Of a stretch of DNA of 47,569 nucleotides, positions 1 to 9,192 are shown in pieces. Within the stretch, counting starts at the first letter, position 1. Each line of letters opens with the position of its first letter. The notes under the pieces were generated by a model. The model ran no database searches. It was given only the letters and a program-made list of their open reading frames with translations, and was not told the DNA's origin. The DNA lies in contig WRIE01000020.1 of the NCBI GenBank assembly GCA_009782875.1, positions 1 to 47,569 on the forward strand, given 5' to 3'. Source of the DNA: Eubacteriaceae bacterium. Lineage in GTDB: Bacteria > Bacillota > Clostridia > Eubacteriales > Anaerofustaceae. Position numbers and translations under genes: made by a program.

Positions 1-41
1 GACAGCCTTTGGCAAAGCAAGTTCTAAGGGAGACTCCGGCA

Positions 42-109
42 GCCCCTTGAGGGGCAGCCGGCAGCACGCCCTTATAGGGCGCTCCCCGAACCACCCGTTT
101 TACGGGTGG
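42..109. repeat. Three consecutive short GC-rich hairpins
   Basis: Three perfect short inverted repeats follow one another: 42-55 (GCCCC/GGGGC), 67-81 (CGCCC/GGGCG) and 91-109 (CCACCCG/CGGGTGG). The loops are AT-rich. The last stem recurs exactly at 47528-47546 near the other end of the window. They could be ends of IS200/IS605-like elements or REP-type palindromes. No transposase accompanies them here, so the class is uncertain. Confidence 0.45.
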
Positions 110-202
110 TGGCGATTTATTGCTGGATTAGGCTCAGAGGGGGCTATGATATGAAAGATACCGGCGCCAACACCTTCCGACTGGCGTTCATGCGGCATTC
201 TA

Positions 203-231
203 TTGTATTTTTTGAATAAGCGTGCTATAGT
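203..231 (+). promoter_or_regulatory. Sigma-A type promoter of the riboswitch-ABC transporter operon
   Basis: TTGTAT (203-208) and TATAGT (226-231) are separated by exactly 17 bases. They lie about 30 bases ahead of the first element of the cobalamin riboswitch, as expected for the start of a structured leader. Confidence 0.6.
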
Positions 232-261
232 ATTGATAAATTAATTGAATAAAACTGATTT

Positions 262-400
262 GAGTCGCCATTTGGCGAAAAACATGGAATGGGGTGCAAA
301 TCCCCGCGAGTAGGTCACTGTGATGCTTTCCCTTTCAAGAAGGAGAGATGAGTCAGATACATGCCAAATCAGCCACGCGCCTGCCTTGACTAGGTGTAAA
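262..400 (+). promoter_or_regulatory. Cobalamin riboswitch aptamer
   Basis: The leader carries the conserved signatures of the cobalamin riboswitch in the right order. First comes GGGGTGCAAATCCCC with GCG following (about 291-308), then GGTCACTGTGA (about 313-323), and last a B12-box variant GTCAGATACATGCC (about 352-365). A terminator follows before the first gene. The aptamer senses a cobalamin and normally lowers expression of uptake or biosynthesis genes when the ligand is plentiful. Boundaries are approximate because no folding was run. Confidence 0.82.
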
Positions 401-407
401 CATAAAG

Positions 408-452
408 AGCGTTCGTTTACCTGTAGCAGGAGCGGACGCTGTTATTTTTTTC
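408..452 (+). terminator. Intrinsic terminator of the cobalamin riboswitch
   Basis: An 8-bp stem (AGCGTTCG 408-415 with CGGACGCT 433-440, one G-U pair) is followed by GTTATTTTTTT. It lies between the aptamer and the first start codon. This suggests transcriptional control, with ligand binding favouring termination. Confidence 0.7.
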
Positions 453-501
453 CCGTTTAATATTGTCCCAATGGAATCTATCATTTGAAGGGGGCGGTTT
501 A

Positions 502-2346
502 ATGGATCAGCCGAACAATACACCTAAGGTCCATACATTATGGGCAAGTATCATTCACTCGCTTTCCATTTGTTGGAATACGCGAAAATCACTGCTCATT
601 ATGTGCGCCATCGCAGTTCTCATGCGGGTGGCACTGCCGTACATGGGCATTTTAATGCCGAAAATAGTCCTTGACCAGATTGCGGCACAGGCTGGATCGC
701 GGCAGTTTATCCCCGCTGTGGGCGGCATAGCCCTGCTCTTGGTCTTGGTCAACTTTCTCAAAGCGTTTACAGACAGCGTGCTACATAATGGGATCGGAAC
801 AGCCGGAATTAATACATTTCTTATTGTACAGTTTAAAAAATGGATGGAGATGGATTATGAGCTGATGGAGGACCCAACGTTTAGAAAGGCACAGGCTAAA
901 GCGGATAAGGCGATGCTGTTTAGTTATGCCCCAGCTATGAATATACCCCGCACACTTGCGGAGCTGCTCTCCAACTCAATCAGTTTCCTGCTCTATGCCT
1001 GGGAGATTGGAAGCATCCACCCGCTGATACTTCTTTTGCTGTTGTTGTCTGCCGCTGTCAACTGGCTAATGCTGCGCCGTGCCCGGGAATATATGAGCTC
1101 AACCCGGGACATAAGGAGCGGGCTGTTCGGGAAGCTGATGGTTTTAAATGATATCCTGCGTGACCCGGGAGCCGCCAAAGATGTCCGGCTTTTTGGCGCT
1201 TCCGGCTGGCTCAGCGGGATTTACAGGGCGCAATATGCCGCTTACCTCAAGGAAGAGCGCAAACTGCTGAGTAAAAACATGCATGCCCAGCTAGCCAACA
1301 CACTGATGATCCTGCTGCGTGACGGAGCCTCCTACGCTTTTTTGATTTGGCTGGTGCTAAACAGCCGCATGACCCTGGGAAATTTTGTCTTTGTTTTCGC
1401 TGCCATTGGTTCCCTAGCTGATTGGGTGTCTGGCATTCTAGCTGCTGCGAGCGACTTGCATAGAGCCTGCATTGAATTGGTTGATATCCGCGTTGCCCTG
1501 GATTATCCTGACCAGATGAATATAGGCCCTGGCATTCCCCTTCCCAGCAAAGAGGAGCTGCCGCCGTCAATAGAATTCCACGGTGTTTCTTATACATATC
1601 CCGAGGCGGACAGGCCGGCGCTGTCGTCCATTAACCTCACCATCGGGGCAGGGGAGCGAATCGCTGTCGTCGGTGCCAACGGGGCAGGCAAAACAACGCT
1701 GGTCAAGCTGATCTGCGGCTTGTATACCCCCACAGAAGGGGAAGTGCTTCTCAATGGAAACCCGGTGGGGGCCTATAACCGGGACGAGTACTATACCCTC
1801 TTTTCCACTGTCTTTCAGGATATCCACATGCTCTCCGCCTCTATCGCAGAGAACATTTCACAAAAGCCCCCCAGCCAGACAGACCGGGAGAAAGTGAGCC
1901 GCTGCCTGGAGCTGACAGGGCTTATAGAGAAGACCGATAGCCTGCCGGACAAAGAGGATTCCCTGCTGGTGCGCGCCGTCCACGCTGATGCCATTGAGCT
2001 TTCAGGAGGGGAGAGGCAGAAGCTTGCCATGTCCCGTGCGCTATACAAGGATGCGCCAGTCATCGTTTTAGACGAGCCAACCGCCGCCCTTGACCCAATC
2101 GCCGAAAATGAAGCCTACCAGCGCTATGCGGAGCTGACCGAGGGAAAGACATCGGTCTACATATCACATCGGCTTGCATCCACGCGCTTCTGTGACCGCA
2201 TTTTGCTTCTGGATGGCAGTGTGGTCGCCGAGGTTGGCACCCACGATGAGCTGATGGCGCTGGATGGAATATATGCGAGGATGTTTAGGGTGCAAGCCAG
2301 CTATTATCAAGAACAAGAATACAATAAAGAAGAGGCGCCAGTATGA
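502..2346 (+). CDS. ABC transporter ATP-binding/permease half-molecule, cobalamin-riboswitch controlled
   Basis: This is an exporter-fold ABC half-transporter of 614 aa. An N-terminal hydrophobic transmembrane domain (about residues 30-320) is joined to one nucleotide-binding domain. The Walker A motif GANGAGKTT is at about 391-399, the signature LSGGERQ at about 500-506, the Walker B VIVLDEPTAALDP ends near 530, and ISHR supplies the switch histidine. I chose the ATG at 502 because GAAGGGGG lies 7 bases upstream; a TTG at 463 would add 13 residues without a ribosome site. The stop overlaps the next ATG (ATGA), so the two halves are probably coupled and form a heterodimer. Riboswitch control points to a substrate linked to cobalamin. 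Exporter-fold importers of cobalamin are known (Rv1819c in mycobacteria), but direction and substrate here are inference. Confidence 0.88.
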   Translation: MDQPNNTPKVHTLWASIIHSLSICWNTRKSLLIMCAIAVLMRVALPYMGILMPKIVLDQIAAQAGSRQFIPAVGGIALLLVLVNFLKAFTDSVLHNGIGTAGINTFLIVQFKKWMEMDYELMEDPTFRKAQAKADKAMLFSYAPAMNIPRTLAELLSNSISFLLYAWEIGSIHPLILLLLLLSAAVNWLMLRRAREYMSSTRDIRSGLFGKLMVLNDILRDPGAAKDVRLFGASGWLSGIYRAQYAAYLKEERKLLSKNMHAQLANTLMILLRDGASYAFLIWLVLNSRMTLGNFVFVFAAIGSLADWVSGILAAASDLHRACIELVDIRVALDYPDQMNIGPGIPLPSKEELPPSIEFHGVSYTYPEADRPALSSINLTIGAGERIAVVGANGAGKTTLVKLICGLYTPTEGEVLLNGNPVGAYNRDEYYTLFSTVFQDIHMLSASIAENISQKPPSQTDREKVSRCLELTGLIEKTDSLPDKEDSLLVRAVHADAIELSGGERQKLAMSRALYKDAPVIVLDEPTAALDPIAENEAYQRYAELTEGKTSVYISHRLASTRFCDRILLLDGSVVAEVGTHDELMALDGIYARMFRVQASYYQEQEYNKEEAPV

Positions 2347-4193
2347 CAGATAGCCATGAAAAACTCTCTTTTGGCGAATTCGTTGATCTTTTTTGTTATG
2401 GTTATAAGCTGGCTACGAAGATTACACCCTATTTCCTTCCGCTGATATTGATACAGGCGCTTGTCACGGCAGTGCAGCCGATGCAGGTTCTCTATTTCTC
2501 GGCACATATATTAAATGAACTCAGTGGCGCGCGGGACACGCAGATGATCATCATTTACGTTTCCATCACTGTCGCCGCGGCCTTTTTGCTGTCAGTGGCC
2601 AAGGCTTTTATAGTGCGAGAGGTGGAGGCTGTTTCCAGTTGGGACCGGGCATTCCATAAAATGCAGATGTTTTTGTCAGAGCGGTTTATAGAAATAGATT
2701 ACGCTTACGCCGAGGGAGGTAAAGTAAGCGAGATTTTGTCCCAAATGGACGCTTTGAGCAGAAGCGGCAGCCAGGGCTTGATGAATGTCTATATGTTTTC
2801 CAGGCAAGGGGTAGAGCATTTCTTTTCGATGCTTTTATCCTTGTTTTTGCTCATCGGGCCTTTTGGGGCGAAAATAGACATCCCAAGCTGGCAGGTTTGG
2901 GGGGTGTGCGGGCTATTCGCGCTTGGGATGCTGTTCATTCTGCGGTTGCAGAGGCGCGCCCAGGTTCTTCTGGAAAACAACACTGCCACCAAGGTCAAAG
3001 GTAATACGGCTAAAGCATACTACATCAACTATCTTAGGGCTGAAAAAGCTGCTAAAGACATCCGGATCTATGACCAAAGCGCATCGCTGCTGTCTATTTT
3101 TAAAAGCTGTTACGATTTGGAGGCGTGGCTCCCATACTTTTTTGAGAACGGCCGGGTAAACGGTTTTATGTTGGGTTTGCTCTCAGCATTTGGAGGCGGA
3201 TTTTATGTTTTGGCTGGTTTCGGCGCCCTGGACGGCTCGGTCCCAGTCGGCGGCATCGTCCAGAGCGCCGGGGCTGTGACGGCATTTGCAACCTCCGTAG
3301 CTTCGCTGATAATGACCCTTGGGCTGCTAGTGAATAACACGGTTTTTTTAAAACCGATGCGGGAGTATTGGTCGGTGCCTGACCTGCTCCCCAAAGGCGC
3401 AAAATCCGTTTCTCCTCTGGAGATGCGCGATTATGTGATAGAGTTCCAGGATGTCTCTTTCCGTTATCCTGGCGCGGAGGAATACAGCCTGAAAAACCTC
3501 AACCTTAAATTCACCCCTGGCCAAAGGCTTGCTGTCGTAGGGCTCAATGGGAGCGGCAAGACGACGATGATCAAATTGCTTTGCCGTTTCTATGACCCGA
3601 CTGAAGGCGAGATACTCCTTGACGGCGTCAATATCAAAGAATATGACTATAGCCAATATCACGCCTTGTTTTCTGTGGTGTTCCAAGATTTCTACCTCTT
3701 TCCATTGGAGCTGGGCGCAAATGTCGCTGGTGGACCGGACTACGACAAAGACCATGTGGCTGCTTGCCTTGATGGCGCTGGCTTTACAGAGCGTCTGCGT
3801 AAAATGCCGAAGAGCCTGGATACTATGCTGTATCAGTCATATGACGCGGACGGGACACAAATTTCAGGGGGCGAGGCGCAAAAAATAGCCTTGGCCCGGG
3901 CGTTGTTCCGGGACTCGCCTTTTATCATTCTTGACGAGCCTACAGCCGCCCTTGACCCGATTGCGGAATACGAAGTCTATTCGACCTTTGAGAAGACCAT
4001 TGGCGGCAAAACAGCAGTGTTCATCTCCCACCGGCTTTCCTCTTGCCGTTTCTGCCACGACATTGCCGTTTTTGACTGCGGGCAGTTGATACAGCAGGGC
4101 AGCCACGACGAACTATTAGCTGACGAATCTGGGATGTACCGCAAGCTCTGGGATGTGCAAGCCCAACATTATATCGATAAAACAAAAGGTTAG
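2343..4193 (+). CDS. ABC transporter ATP-binding/permease half-molecule, second subunit
   Basis: This 616-aa half-transporter has the same layout as its upstream partner: transmembrane domain followed by nucleotide-binding domain. Walker A GLNGSGKTT is at about 400-408, the signature ISGGEAQ at about 507-513, and Walker B FIILDEPTAALDP has its aspartate near 531. The H-loop lies in FISHR. Its ATG overlaps the stop of the upstream gene by four bases. Both NBDs keep the catalytic glutamate after Walker B, so both ATP sites look competent, unlike many heterodimeric exporters with one degenerate site. The operon appears to end here, because the following sequence is fragments. The substrate is unknown; the riboswitch is the only clue. 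Confidence 0.87.
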   Translation: MTDSHEKLSFGEFVDLFCYGYKLATKITPYFLPLILIQALVTAVQPMQVLYFSAHILNELSGARDTQMIIIYVSITVAAAFLLSVAKAFIVREVEAVSSWDRAFHKMQMFLSERFIEIDYAYAEGGKVSEILSQMDALSRSGSQGLMNVYMFSRQGVEHFFSMLLSLFLLIGPFGAKIDIPSWQVWGVCGLFALGMLFILRLQRRAQVLLENNTATKVKGNTAKAYYINYLRAEKAAKDIRIYDQSASLLSIFKSCYDLEAWLPYFFENGRVNGFMLGLLSAFGGGFYVLAGFGALDGSVPVGGIVQSAGAVTAFATSVASLIMTLGLLVNNTVFLKPMREYWSVPDLLPKGAKSVSPLEMRDYVIEFQDVSFRYPGAEEYSLKNLNLKFTPGQRLAVVGLNGSGKTTMIKLLCRFYDPTEGEILLDGVNIKEYDYSQYHALFSVVFQDFYLFPLELGANVAGGPDYDKDHVAACLDGAGFTERLRKMPKSLDTMLYQSYDADGTQISGGEAQKIALARALFRDSPFIILDEPTAALDPIAEYEVYSTFEKTIGGKTAVFISHRLSSCRFCHDIAVFDCGQLIQQGSHDELLADESGMYRKLWDVQAQHYIDKTKG

Positions 4194-4342
4194 GACGTAT
4201 TGCCAAAGAAGGCTACCGGAGAGCGCATGACAAAAACTATGTGCTAATCTTCAAAATAGACGATGCGGGGAAAACCGTGCATATCTGCCGTTTCTTTTTT
4301 TGGGCGGAGGATTACCCAAACAGAATCCAGGCTGGTATCTAG
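4194..4342 (+). pseudogene. C-terminal fragment of a RelE/ParE-type toxin
   Basis: Read in the frame starting at 4196, the sequence gives about 48 residues ending in a TAG at 4340-4342, with the stretches HDKNYVLIFKID and CRFFFWAEDYPNRI. These resemble the C-terminal half of RelE/ParE-superfamily toxins. There is no start codon and the N-terminal half is missing: the fragment abuts the end of the ABC transporter gene. No antitoxin is visible. It is a relic. Confidence 0.5.
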
Positions 4343-4386
4343 GTAGAGTAGATTTCGGTGGTGATGCCGGAATCTACTCTACCTAG
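4339..4386. repeat. Long inverted repeat with 20-bp arms and 8-base loop
   Basis: Arm 4339-4358 pairs with 4367-4386 with one G-U mismatch in 20 positions, around the loop TGGTGATG. No T-run follows, so it is not a classical terminator. It begins on the stop codon of the toxin fragment and borders the transposase fragment at 4379-4693. Confidence 0.85.
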
Positions 4387-4693
4387 GCTTGTGATGTCGT
4401 AGTAGAAGCCCGGAGACGCGTTGGGACTTGATTTCACCGCCAAACTGGTGCTTGCGGGAAGCGCTCCAAGCCTCGCATCCCAACAGCGGCAGACCGTTTT
4501 GCGCGAGGAAATTTGTGAGGCTCAGTATCATTTTCCAGTCTCTAAAGAACGCTTTTGCCAAAATGGCGCCGGGTCCTGTCTGCCTGGCGGCTTCATCAAG
4601 CGGCGCGGCGGGGCCGGCAACTAGCGTCGAGGCTTTTATTTGGCCCCGTTTGTCTTTGTGCGGATTGTCTGGAAAGCCATCCCCATAAAACAT
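4379..4693 (-). pseudogene. N-terminal fragment of an IS1634-like transposase
   Basis: The minus-strand reading contains DWKMILSLTNFLAQNGLPL and, further on, KHQFGGEIKSQRVSGLL. These resemble the N-terminal region of IS1634-like transposases, where an ILSIAYYLI-type stretch is followed by a PYGxDIxSQRSSELF-type motif. The DDE catalytic core is absent, so the fragment is dead. Both ends run into long hairpins (4339-4386 and 4678-4733). The family call is by eye. Confidence 0.4.
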
Positions 4694-4733
4694 AGTTATA
4701 ACACTTGCATTGTAACTATGTTTTATGGGGATG
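4678..4733. repeat. Perfect inverted repeat with 21-bp arms
   Basis: Arm 4678-4698 is the exact reverse complement of 4713-4733, separated by 14 bases. The stem is AT-rich inside and ends in CATCCCC/GGGGATG. No T-tract follows. It lies at the other edge of the transposase fragment, and its sequence is unrelated to the hairpin at 4339-4386. Confidence 0.88.
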
Positions 4734-4865
4734 CTAGACTAGAATCCTCTATTTACACCAATTATAAATGTCGTTTTGATACATAGTTATCTAGTTAGAT
4801 GCTTATGAGACAACAGCTGTGTCTACAGCAGTGGCAAGCCGGAGAAGGAATTCTGAAACCACAAA

Positions 4866-4914
4866 AAGGGACTGGTTATTTTTAGAAAGGCTGGGAATGT
4901 AGTCCCTTATTTTT
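4866..4914 (+). terminator. Possible weak terminator upstream of the helicase gene
   Basis: AAGGGACT (4866-4873) pairs with AGTCCCTT (4901-4908), followed by ATTTTT. The loop is long (27 bases), so this is weak. The rest of 4734-5070 shows no gene. A TATAAT at 5059-5064 sits only 6 bases before the helicase ATG and is therefore unlikely to be its promoter unless the message is nearly leaderless. Confidence 0.3.
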
Positions 4915-5070
4915 ACGCTCCACCATTATCCGGTTTTTAGGTTTAAAATCCCAGCCTCTAGCAATTTGTGCTTTTCAGATTTCTTTGCTGGCTCTGCAAC
5001 AACAAAGGCAAATCAATGTTATATAAACCAGTCCTTACAAGCGCTCCATAAACAATGGTATAATGGATCT

Positions 5071-8000
5071 ATGGAATCATTTGACGGCAACAACAACGAA
5101 ATCCAGCAACTATACGAGCTTTTTTCGCGCCCCACGGCCGATTGGTTCTCCAGCTCGTTCGAGTCCCCCACCAAAGTGCAGTCAGAAGCTTGGCCGGCAA
5201 TAAAGTCGGGCAAAGATGTCCTTGTCAGCGCCCCTACAGGCACAGGAAAGACATTGACAGCTTTTTTGGTGTTCATTGACGAGCTGAAAAACCGGTCAGG
5301 GCAACATCCCCGAACTAGCAGCGTTTCCCTTATATATGTGTCGCCCCTTAAATCCTTGGCAAACGATGTGGATGCAAACATCATAAAACCTATAGCGGAA
5401 ATCCCGGGAAACTTCGTTTCCACCTTTGTCAGAACTGGCGACACACCCCAAAAAGACCGGGCAAAGATGCTTCGCAACCCGCCGGACATCCTTGTCACAA
5501 CCCCTGAGTCCCTATATCTGATGCTTACCTCAAAACATGCTAAAAATGTCCTTTCAACTGCAAAAGCGGTGATTATTGACGAGATCCACGCTGTAATAAA
5601 CGAAAAGCGTGGCGCCCACTTGATGCTTTCATTGGCAAGGCTGGATGCCATTTGCCCTGCCCCTTTGCAGCGAATCGGGTTGTCGGCTACAATAGCCCCG
5701 TTGGATTTAGTGTCCAGCTACTTGTCGCCCCAAAGAGGGGCGGTTGTAGTTTGCCCGTTCATTGAAAAGAAGAAGAAAATTACCGTAAAAAGCGTATCCC
5801 CAGAGCAGTTCGCCCCAATGGGCTCCCTATGGTCCACAATTGCAAGCGAAGTGGCTTCCCTTTGTGAAGGCAGGCGCACAGTGATCGCATTCACCCCTTC
5901 CCGCGCCCAAGCAGAGCGGCTTGCGTACAATGTGAACGCTCTGGCAGGGGAGGCTTTTGCGATGACCCACCATGGATGTGTGTCAAAGGAGCAAAGGCTA
6001 TTAGCTGAAGAGCGGCTTAGAAGCGGCGCCCTGCGCCTTCTATGCGCGACATCCTCAATGGAGCTGGGCATTGATGTGGGTGAGGTGGACTTGGTCATCC
6101 AGCTTGGCCCGCCCAAAAGCATGTCTTCCGCCCTCCAGCGCCTTGGCAGGGCAGGCCACAGCCCCCAGCGAACCAGCGAAATGGTTATGCTCGCCAGGGA
6201 CCCAGTGGAGTGCCTGTATTGCTCCATGTCTGCGCAGCTTGCCTTGTCAGGCTTCATCGAAATGGCTAACCCCCCGATGCTGTGCTATGATGTCCTTGCC
6301 CAGCACTTGGTCTCCATGGCATGCTATGGCTCGTACACGTTGGATGAAGCCCTTAGGGCGGCAAACAGCGCCTATAACTTTGCAGGCATAACTATGGATG
6401 AGATAAAGAAGATCTGCTTTATGCTAGCGGCAGGCTACGAGCATAGCCTCGACACCCCCGCAAAGCCCAGATTCCGCTATGACAGCTATAGGGGCATTGT
6501 GGAGGGCGACAGCTACACTTCCATGTTGGCTTTGTCCTCCCCGGGGACAATTCCCGACAAAGGCGCATACGCAGTGAAGCTGGAAAACGGCGCAAGAGTA
6601 GGGGAGCTTGATGAAGAGTTTGTCTTTGAGGCAAAATCCGGGGACAAGTTCATGCTGGGCTCCAACGCATGGCAGATTAAAAAGATCACAGCCAGCGATG
6701 TGCTAGTCGCCCCTACAAGCACAGAAGGCGCGCAATCACCTTTCTGGAGGGGGGAAGGGCAGTCAAGGGACTATGCCACAGGCCTTGCCTACGGGGAAAT
6801 ACTGGCCCAGGCAGCAAATGGGCAGCAAAAAAACCTTTTCCCGCAAGCCAGCGAAACGGCTGCCAAGCAAGCTGAGTCACTGCTGGCTTCACAGTTTTAC
6901 CATACAGGCGCTATCCCGACAGGGGGGCAGATTGTAATTGAGCACTACCTTGACGAGCACGGCAAAAACCAGGCAGCTATCCATTCTGTTTTCGGGAAAA
7001 AAACCAACGCGCCCCTGGCTGAATTAATAAAACACATAGCAAAAACCCAGCGAGGTATAGAGCTGCGCTCTTTCGAGAACGACGACGGCATCCTCCTGTA
7101 CTCAATGGGCGGGGACCAGGTTCCCTGGCATTTAGTGCAGGATGCATCCAACTCCCCGTTTGAAGAAATATTGACCGCCCTCCTGCCGGCTACCCAGCTG
7201 TTCTCGATGGCTTTCAGGTACAATTTAGGGCGATCATTGATGTTTGGTGTCCGGAGGGCAGGCAGGCAGCCCCTTTGGATCCAGCGGCTAAAAAGCGCGA
7301 CAATGCTGGGCAACAGCGTGGTTTACGAGAGCCACCCCCTAGTGGAGGAGACAATCAGGGAATGCCTGCACAGCTACTGGGATATCCATTCCCTGGCAGA
7401 TATCTTGCGCAATGTCACAAATGGCGCAATCAAAATCTTGGAAGCCCAAGCGCCTGCGCCGTCCCCTATGGGCGCCCCGCTGCGAAAGCAGCTAGAGACG
7501 GAGATGCTGTACGAGTACTCCCCCTTGTCTCCAAAGACATCCAGCACAATCACCCAGCGGTTGGGGAAAATCGGGGTTGGCTCTTTGGCCTCGCCAGGGG
7601 TTATCGCCTCCTCATACCCGTCTGTGGGCAATATCGCAACGGCAACAAGCCTGAAATCCCTTTTGATGGAGCAAGGCGATATATCCCAAACAGGCATAAG
7701 CCACGAGTTGTTTGAAGAGCTGGAGTTCTATGGCAGCGCGATATACATGAACCCAGGGTTTTGGATAGCGGCTGAAAGGCTCGGGGAATACAAACTCGCC
7801 CTTGAAGAGCTGGATGAAGGCTCGATTGACACCATCTGCCGCCGTGCAATGAGATACCAAGGCCCGCAGGAAGCCGGGTCTCTTTCCATGAGGTATATGC
7901 TCCCGCTGCGAGCTTGCGAGGATTCAATAGCGCGATTAGCCAAAATCGGCTCAATAATCCAAGGCCCTGACGGCAAGTATGTCCATGCCGACATCTTCGA

Positions 8001-9180
8001 GTCTGCCCAAAAAAAAGCGCTAGCAGAAGCGCGCAAAAACAGCTCGACTATATTCCCTGCAAGCCGGTTTGCCGCGCTTTTGGCGGCCAACACGCCTTCA
8101 AGCGCGGCAAGCCAGGATGATTCTATGGAAGCTGCCTTGAAGAGCGTTTATGGCGCCAGCTTCCCGCTCCAGGCTTGGGAAGAAGCCCTCTTTCCAAGCC
8201 GTGTGGCTGGATACTCCCCAAGAATCCTTGATTCTGCCATAGCCAGCGGCCAATGGGTTTACAGCATAAGGGACGGGCAGATAAGCTTTTATCCCTACAA
8301 TGCCATAGACTGGGAGGCAGAGCCGTCATATAAATCGATGGATTTAACCCAAGAGGAAAGGCGGCTGGCAGAGGTGATTGAAAAAAGGGGATCCATGGCT
8401 GAAAGCAATATAGCCTCATTGGGGAACGGTGCGAGAAAAACACTTTTAAGCCTTGCGCAAAAAGGCTCAGTTCGTTCTGACTCATTGTTTTTTGCCCGCA
8501 ATATGCCGAAGCTCACAAAGCTTGACAGCCTGGCTGTAAAGAGCAGGGCTAAGCTTTCTTCCCAGTCCTTGGCTATGAGCGGCAGATGGGAATTGGACCG
8601 GCCATTCACCCGATCGGGAGCCCAAGAGGCGGTCCAGGCTTCTTTTGATTCAAATATCCTGCTATGCCGCTCCACAATAATTGGAGCCTCTTGGGAAGAA
8701 ACACGAGAAGCACTGGAGCTTATGGAATTTTCTGGCACTGCGCGCAGGGGATACTTTGTGGAAGGCTTGCCCGGAGAGCAGTATATAAGATCAGAAGAAT
8801 ATAGCCAAACAATAGAAAAGCTTTCAAACCCGCCATCAAAGCCGCAATGGCTTTGCGCGCTAGACCCTTCGCTGGCCTGGGGGCTGGTTTTGGCCCATGA
8901 GGAAGGCAGGGAGTTTGCCCGGCTTGCCTCAAGCGCTGTTTGCCTCATAGAGGGACGGGTGGCTGCAGTATGCGAAAAGAAGGGCAAGTCGATTGAGATA
9001 TTTGACAATGTGTCAACAAGTATTATAATAAAAACCCTACTCGAGGAGTTTGCAGCCAGGCGTATATTTGCTTCCAGCTCCAAGCTTGTTGTCTCTAAAT
9101 ATCCAGCCAGCGCTGCCCCGGTCTTCGAGGAGCTGGGGTTTGTCAGGCTAATGGGCGATTACGCCTATTACTTGAAATAA
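5071..9180 (+). CDS. lhr: Lhr-type DEAD/DEAH-box ATP-dependent helicase
   Basis: This large superfamily 2 helicase (1369 aa) matches full-length Lhr, a 3'-5' translocase that unwinds nucleic acids in DNA repair or RNA metabolism. Motif I APTGTGKT is at residues 54-61, followed by SPLKSL and TTPESLYLML. Motif II DEIH is at about 170-173, with LSATIAP after it. The second RecA domain carries ATSSMELGIDVGEVDLVI and motif VI QRLGRAGH at about 356-363. The remaining ~1000 residues would be the Lhr core winged-helix and C-terminal domains. The ATG at 5071 places PTKVQSEAWP at the position usual for the family; a TTG at 4966 would only add an unlikely 35-residue leader. birA follows after 12 bases, so the two are probably cotranscribed. 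Confidence 0.9.
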   Translation: MESFDGNNNEIQQLYELFSRPTADWFSSSFESPTKVQSEAWPAIKSGKDVLVSAPTGTGKTLTAFLVFIDELKNRSGQHPRTSSVSLIYVSPLKSLANDVDANIIKPIAEIPGNFVSTFVRTGDTPQKDRAKMLRNPPDILVTTPESLYLMLTSKHAKNVLSTAKAVIIDEIHAVINEKRGAHLMLSLARLDAICPAPLQRIGLSATIAPLDLVSSYLSPQRGAVVVCPFIEKKKKITVKSVSPEQFAPMGSLWSTIASEVASLCEGRRTVIAFTPSRAQAERLAYNVNALAGEAFAMTHHGCVSKEQRLLAEERLRSGALRLLCATSSMELGIDVGEVDLVIQLGPPKSMSSALQRLGRAGHSPQRTSEMVMLARDPVECLYCSMSAQLALSGFIEMANPPMLCYDVLAQHLVSMACYGSYTLDEALRAANSAYNFAGITMDEIKKICFMLAAGYEHSLDTPAKPRFRYDSYRGIVEGDSYTSMLALSSPGTIPDKGAYAVKLENGARVGELDEEFVFEAKSGDKFMLGSNAWQIKKITASDVLVAPTSTEGAQSPFWRGEGQSRDYATGLAYGEILAQAANGQQKNLFPQASETAAKQAESLLASQFYHTGAIPTGGQIVIEHYLDEHGKNQAAIHSVFGKKTNAPLAELIKHIAKTQRGIELRSFENDDGILLYSMGGDQVPWHLVQDASNSPFEEILTALLPATQLFSMAFRYNLGRSLMFGVRRAGRQPLWIQRLKSATMLGNSVVYESHPLVEETIRECLHSYWDIHSLADILRNVTNGAIKILEAQAPAPSPMGAPLRKQLETEMLYEYSPLSPKTSSTITQRLGKIGVGSLASPGVIASSYPSVGNIATATSLKSLLMEQGDISQTGISHELFEELEFYGSAIYMNPGFWIAAERLGEYKLALEELDEGSIDTICRRAMRYQGPQEAGSLSMRYMLPLRACEDSIARLAKIGSIIQGPDGKYVHADIFESAQKKALAEARKNSSTIFPASRFAALLAANTPSSAASQDDSMEAALKSVYGASFPLQAWEEALFPSRVAGYSPRILDSAIASGQWVYSIRDGQISFYPYNAIDWEAEPSYKSMDLTQEERRLAEVIEKRGSMAESNIASLGNGARKTLLSLAQKGSVRSDSLFFARNMPKLTKLDSLAVKSRAKLSSQSLAMSGRWELDRPFTRSGAQEAVQASFDSNILLCRSTIIGASWEETREALELMEFSGTARRGYFVEGLPGEQYIRSEEYSQTIEKLSNPPSKPQWLCALDPSLAWGLVLAHEEGREFARLASSAVCLIEGRVAAVCEKKGKSIEIFDNVSTSIIIKTLLEEFAARRIFASSSKLVVSKYPASAAPVFEELGFVRLMGDYAYYLK

Positions 9181-9192
9181 AGGGAGGCTGCA

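Noticed and set aside
463..501. TTG start giving a 627-aa first ABC protein
   Set aside because: The ATG at 502 has GAAGGGGG at ideal distance; the TTG has no ribosome site and lies just after the riboswitch terminator.
4966..5070. 35-residue N-terminal extension of the Lhr helicase
   Set aside because: The extension starts at a TTG without a ribosome site and is unlike the family; alignment begins at the ATG 5071.
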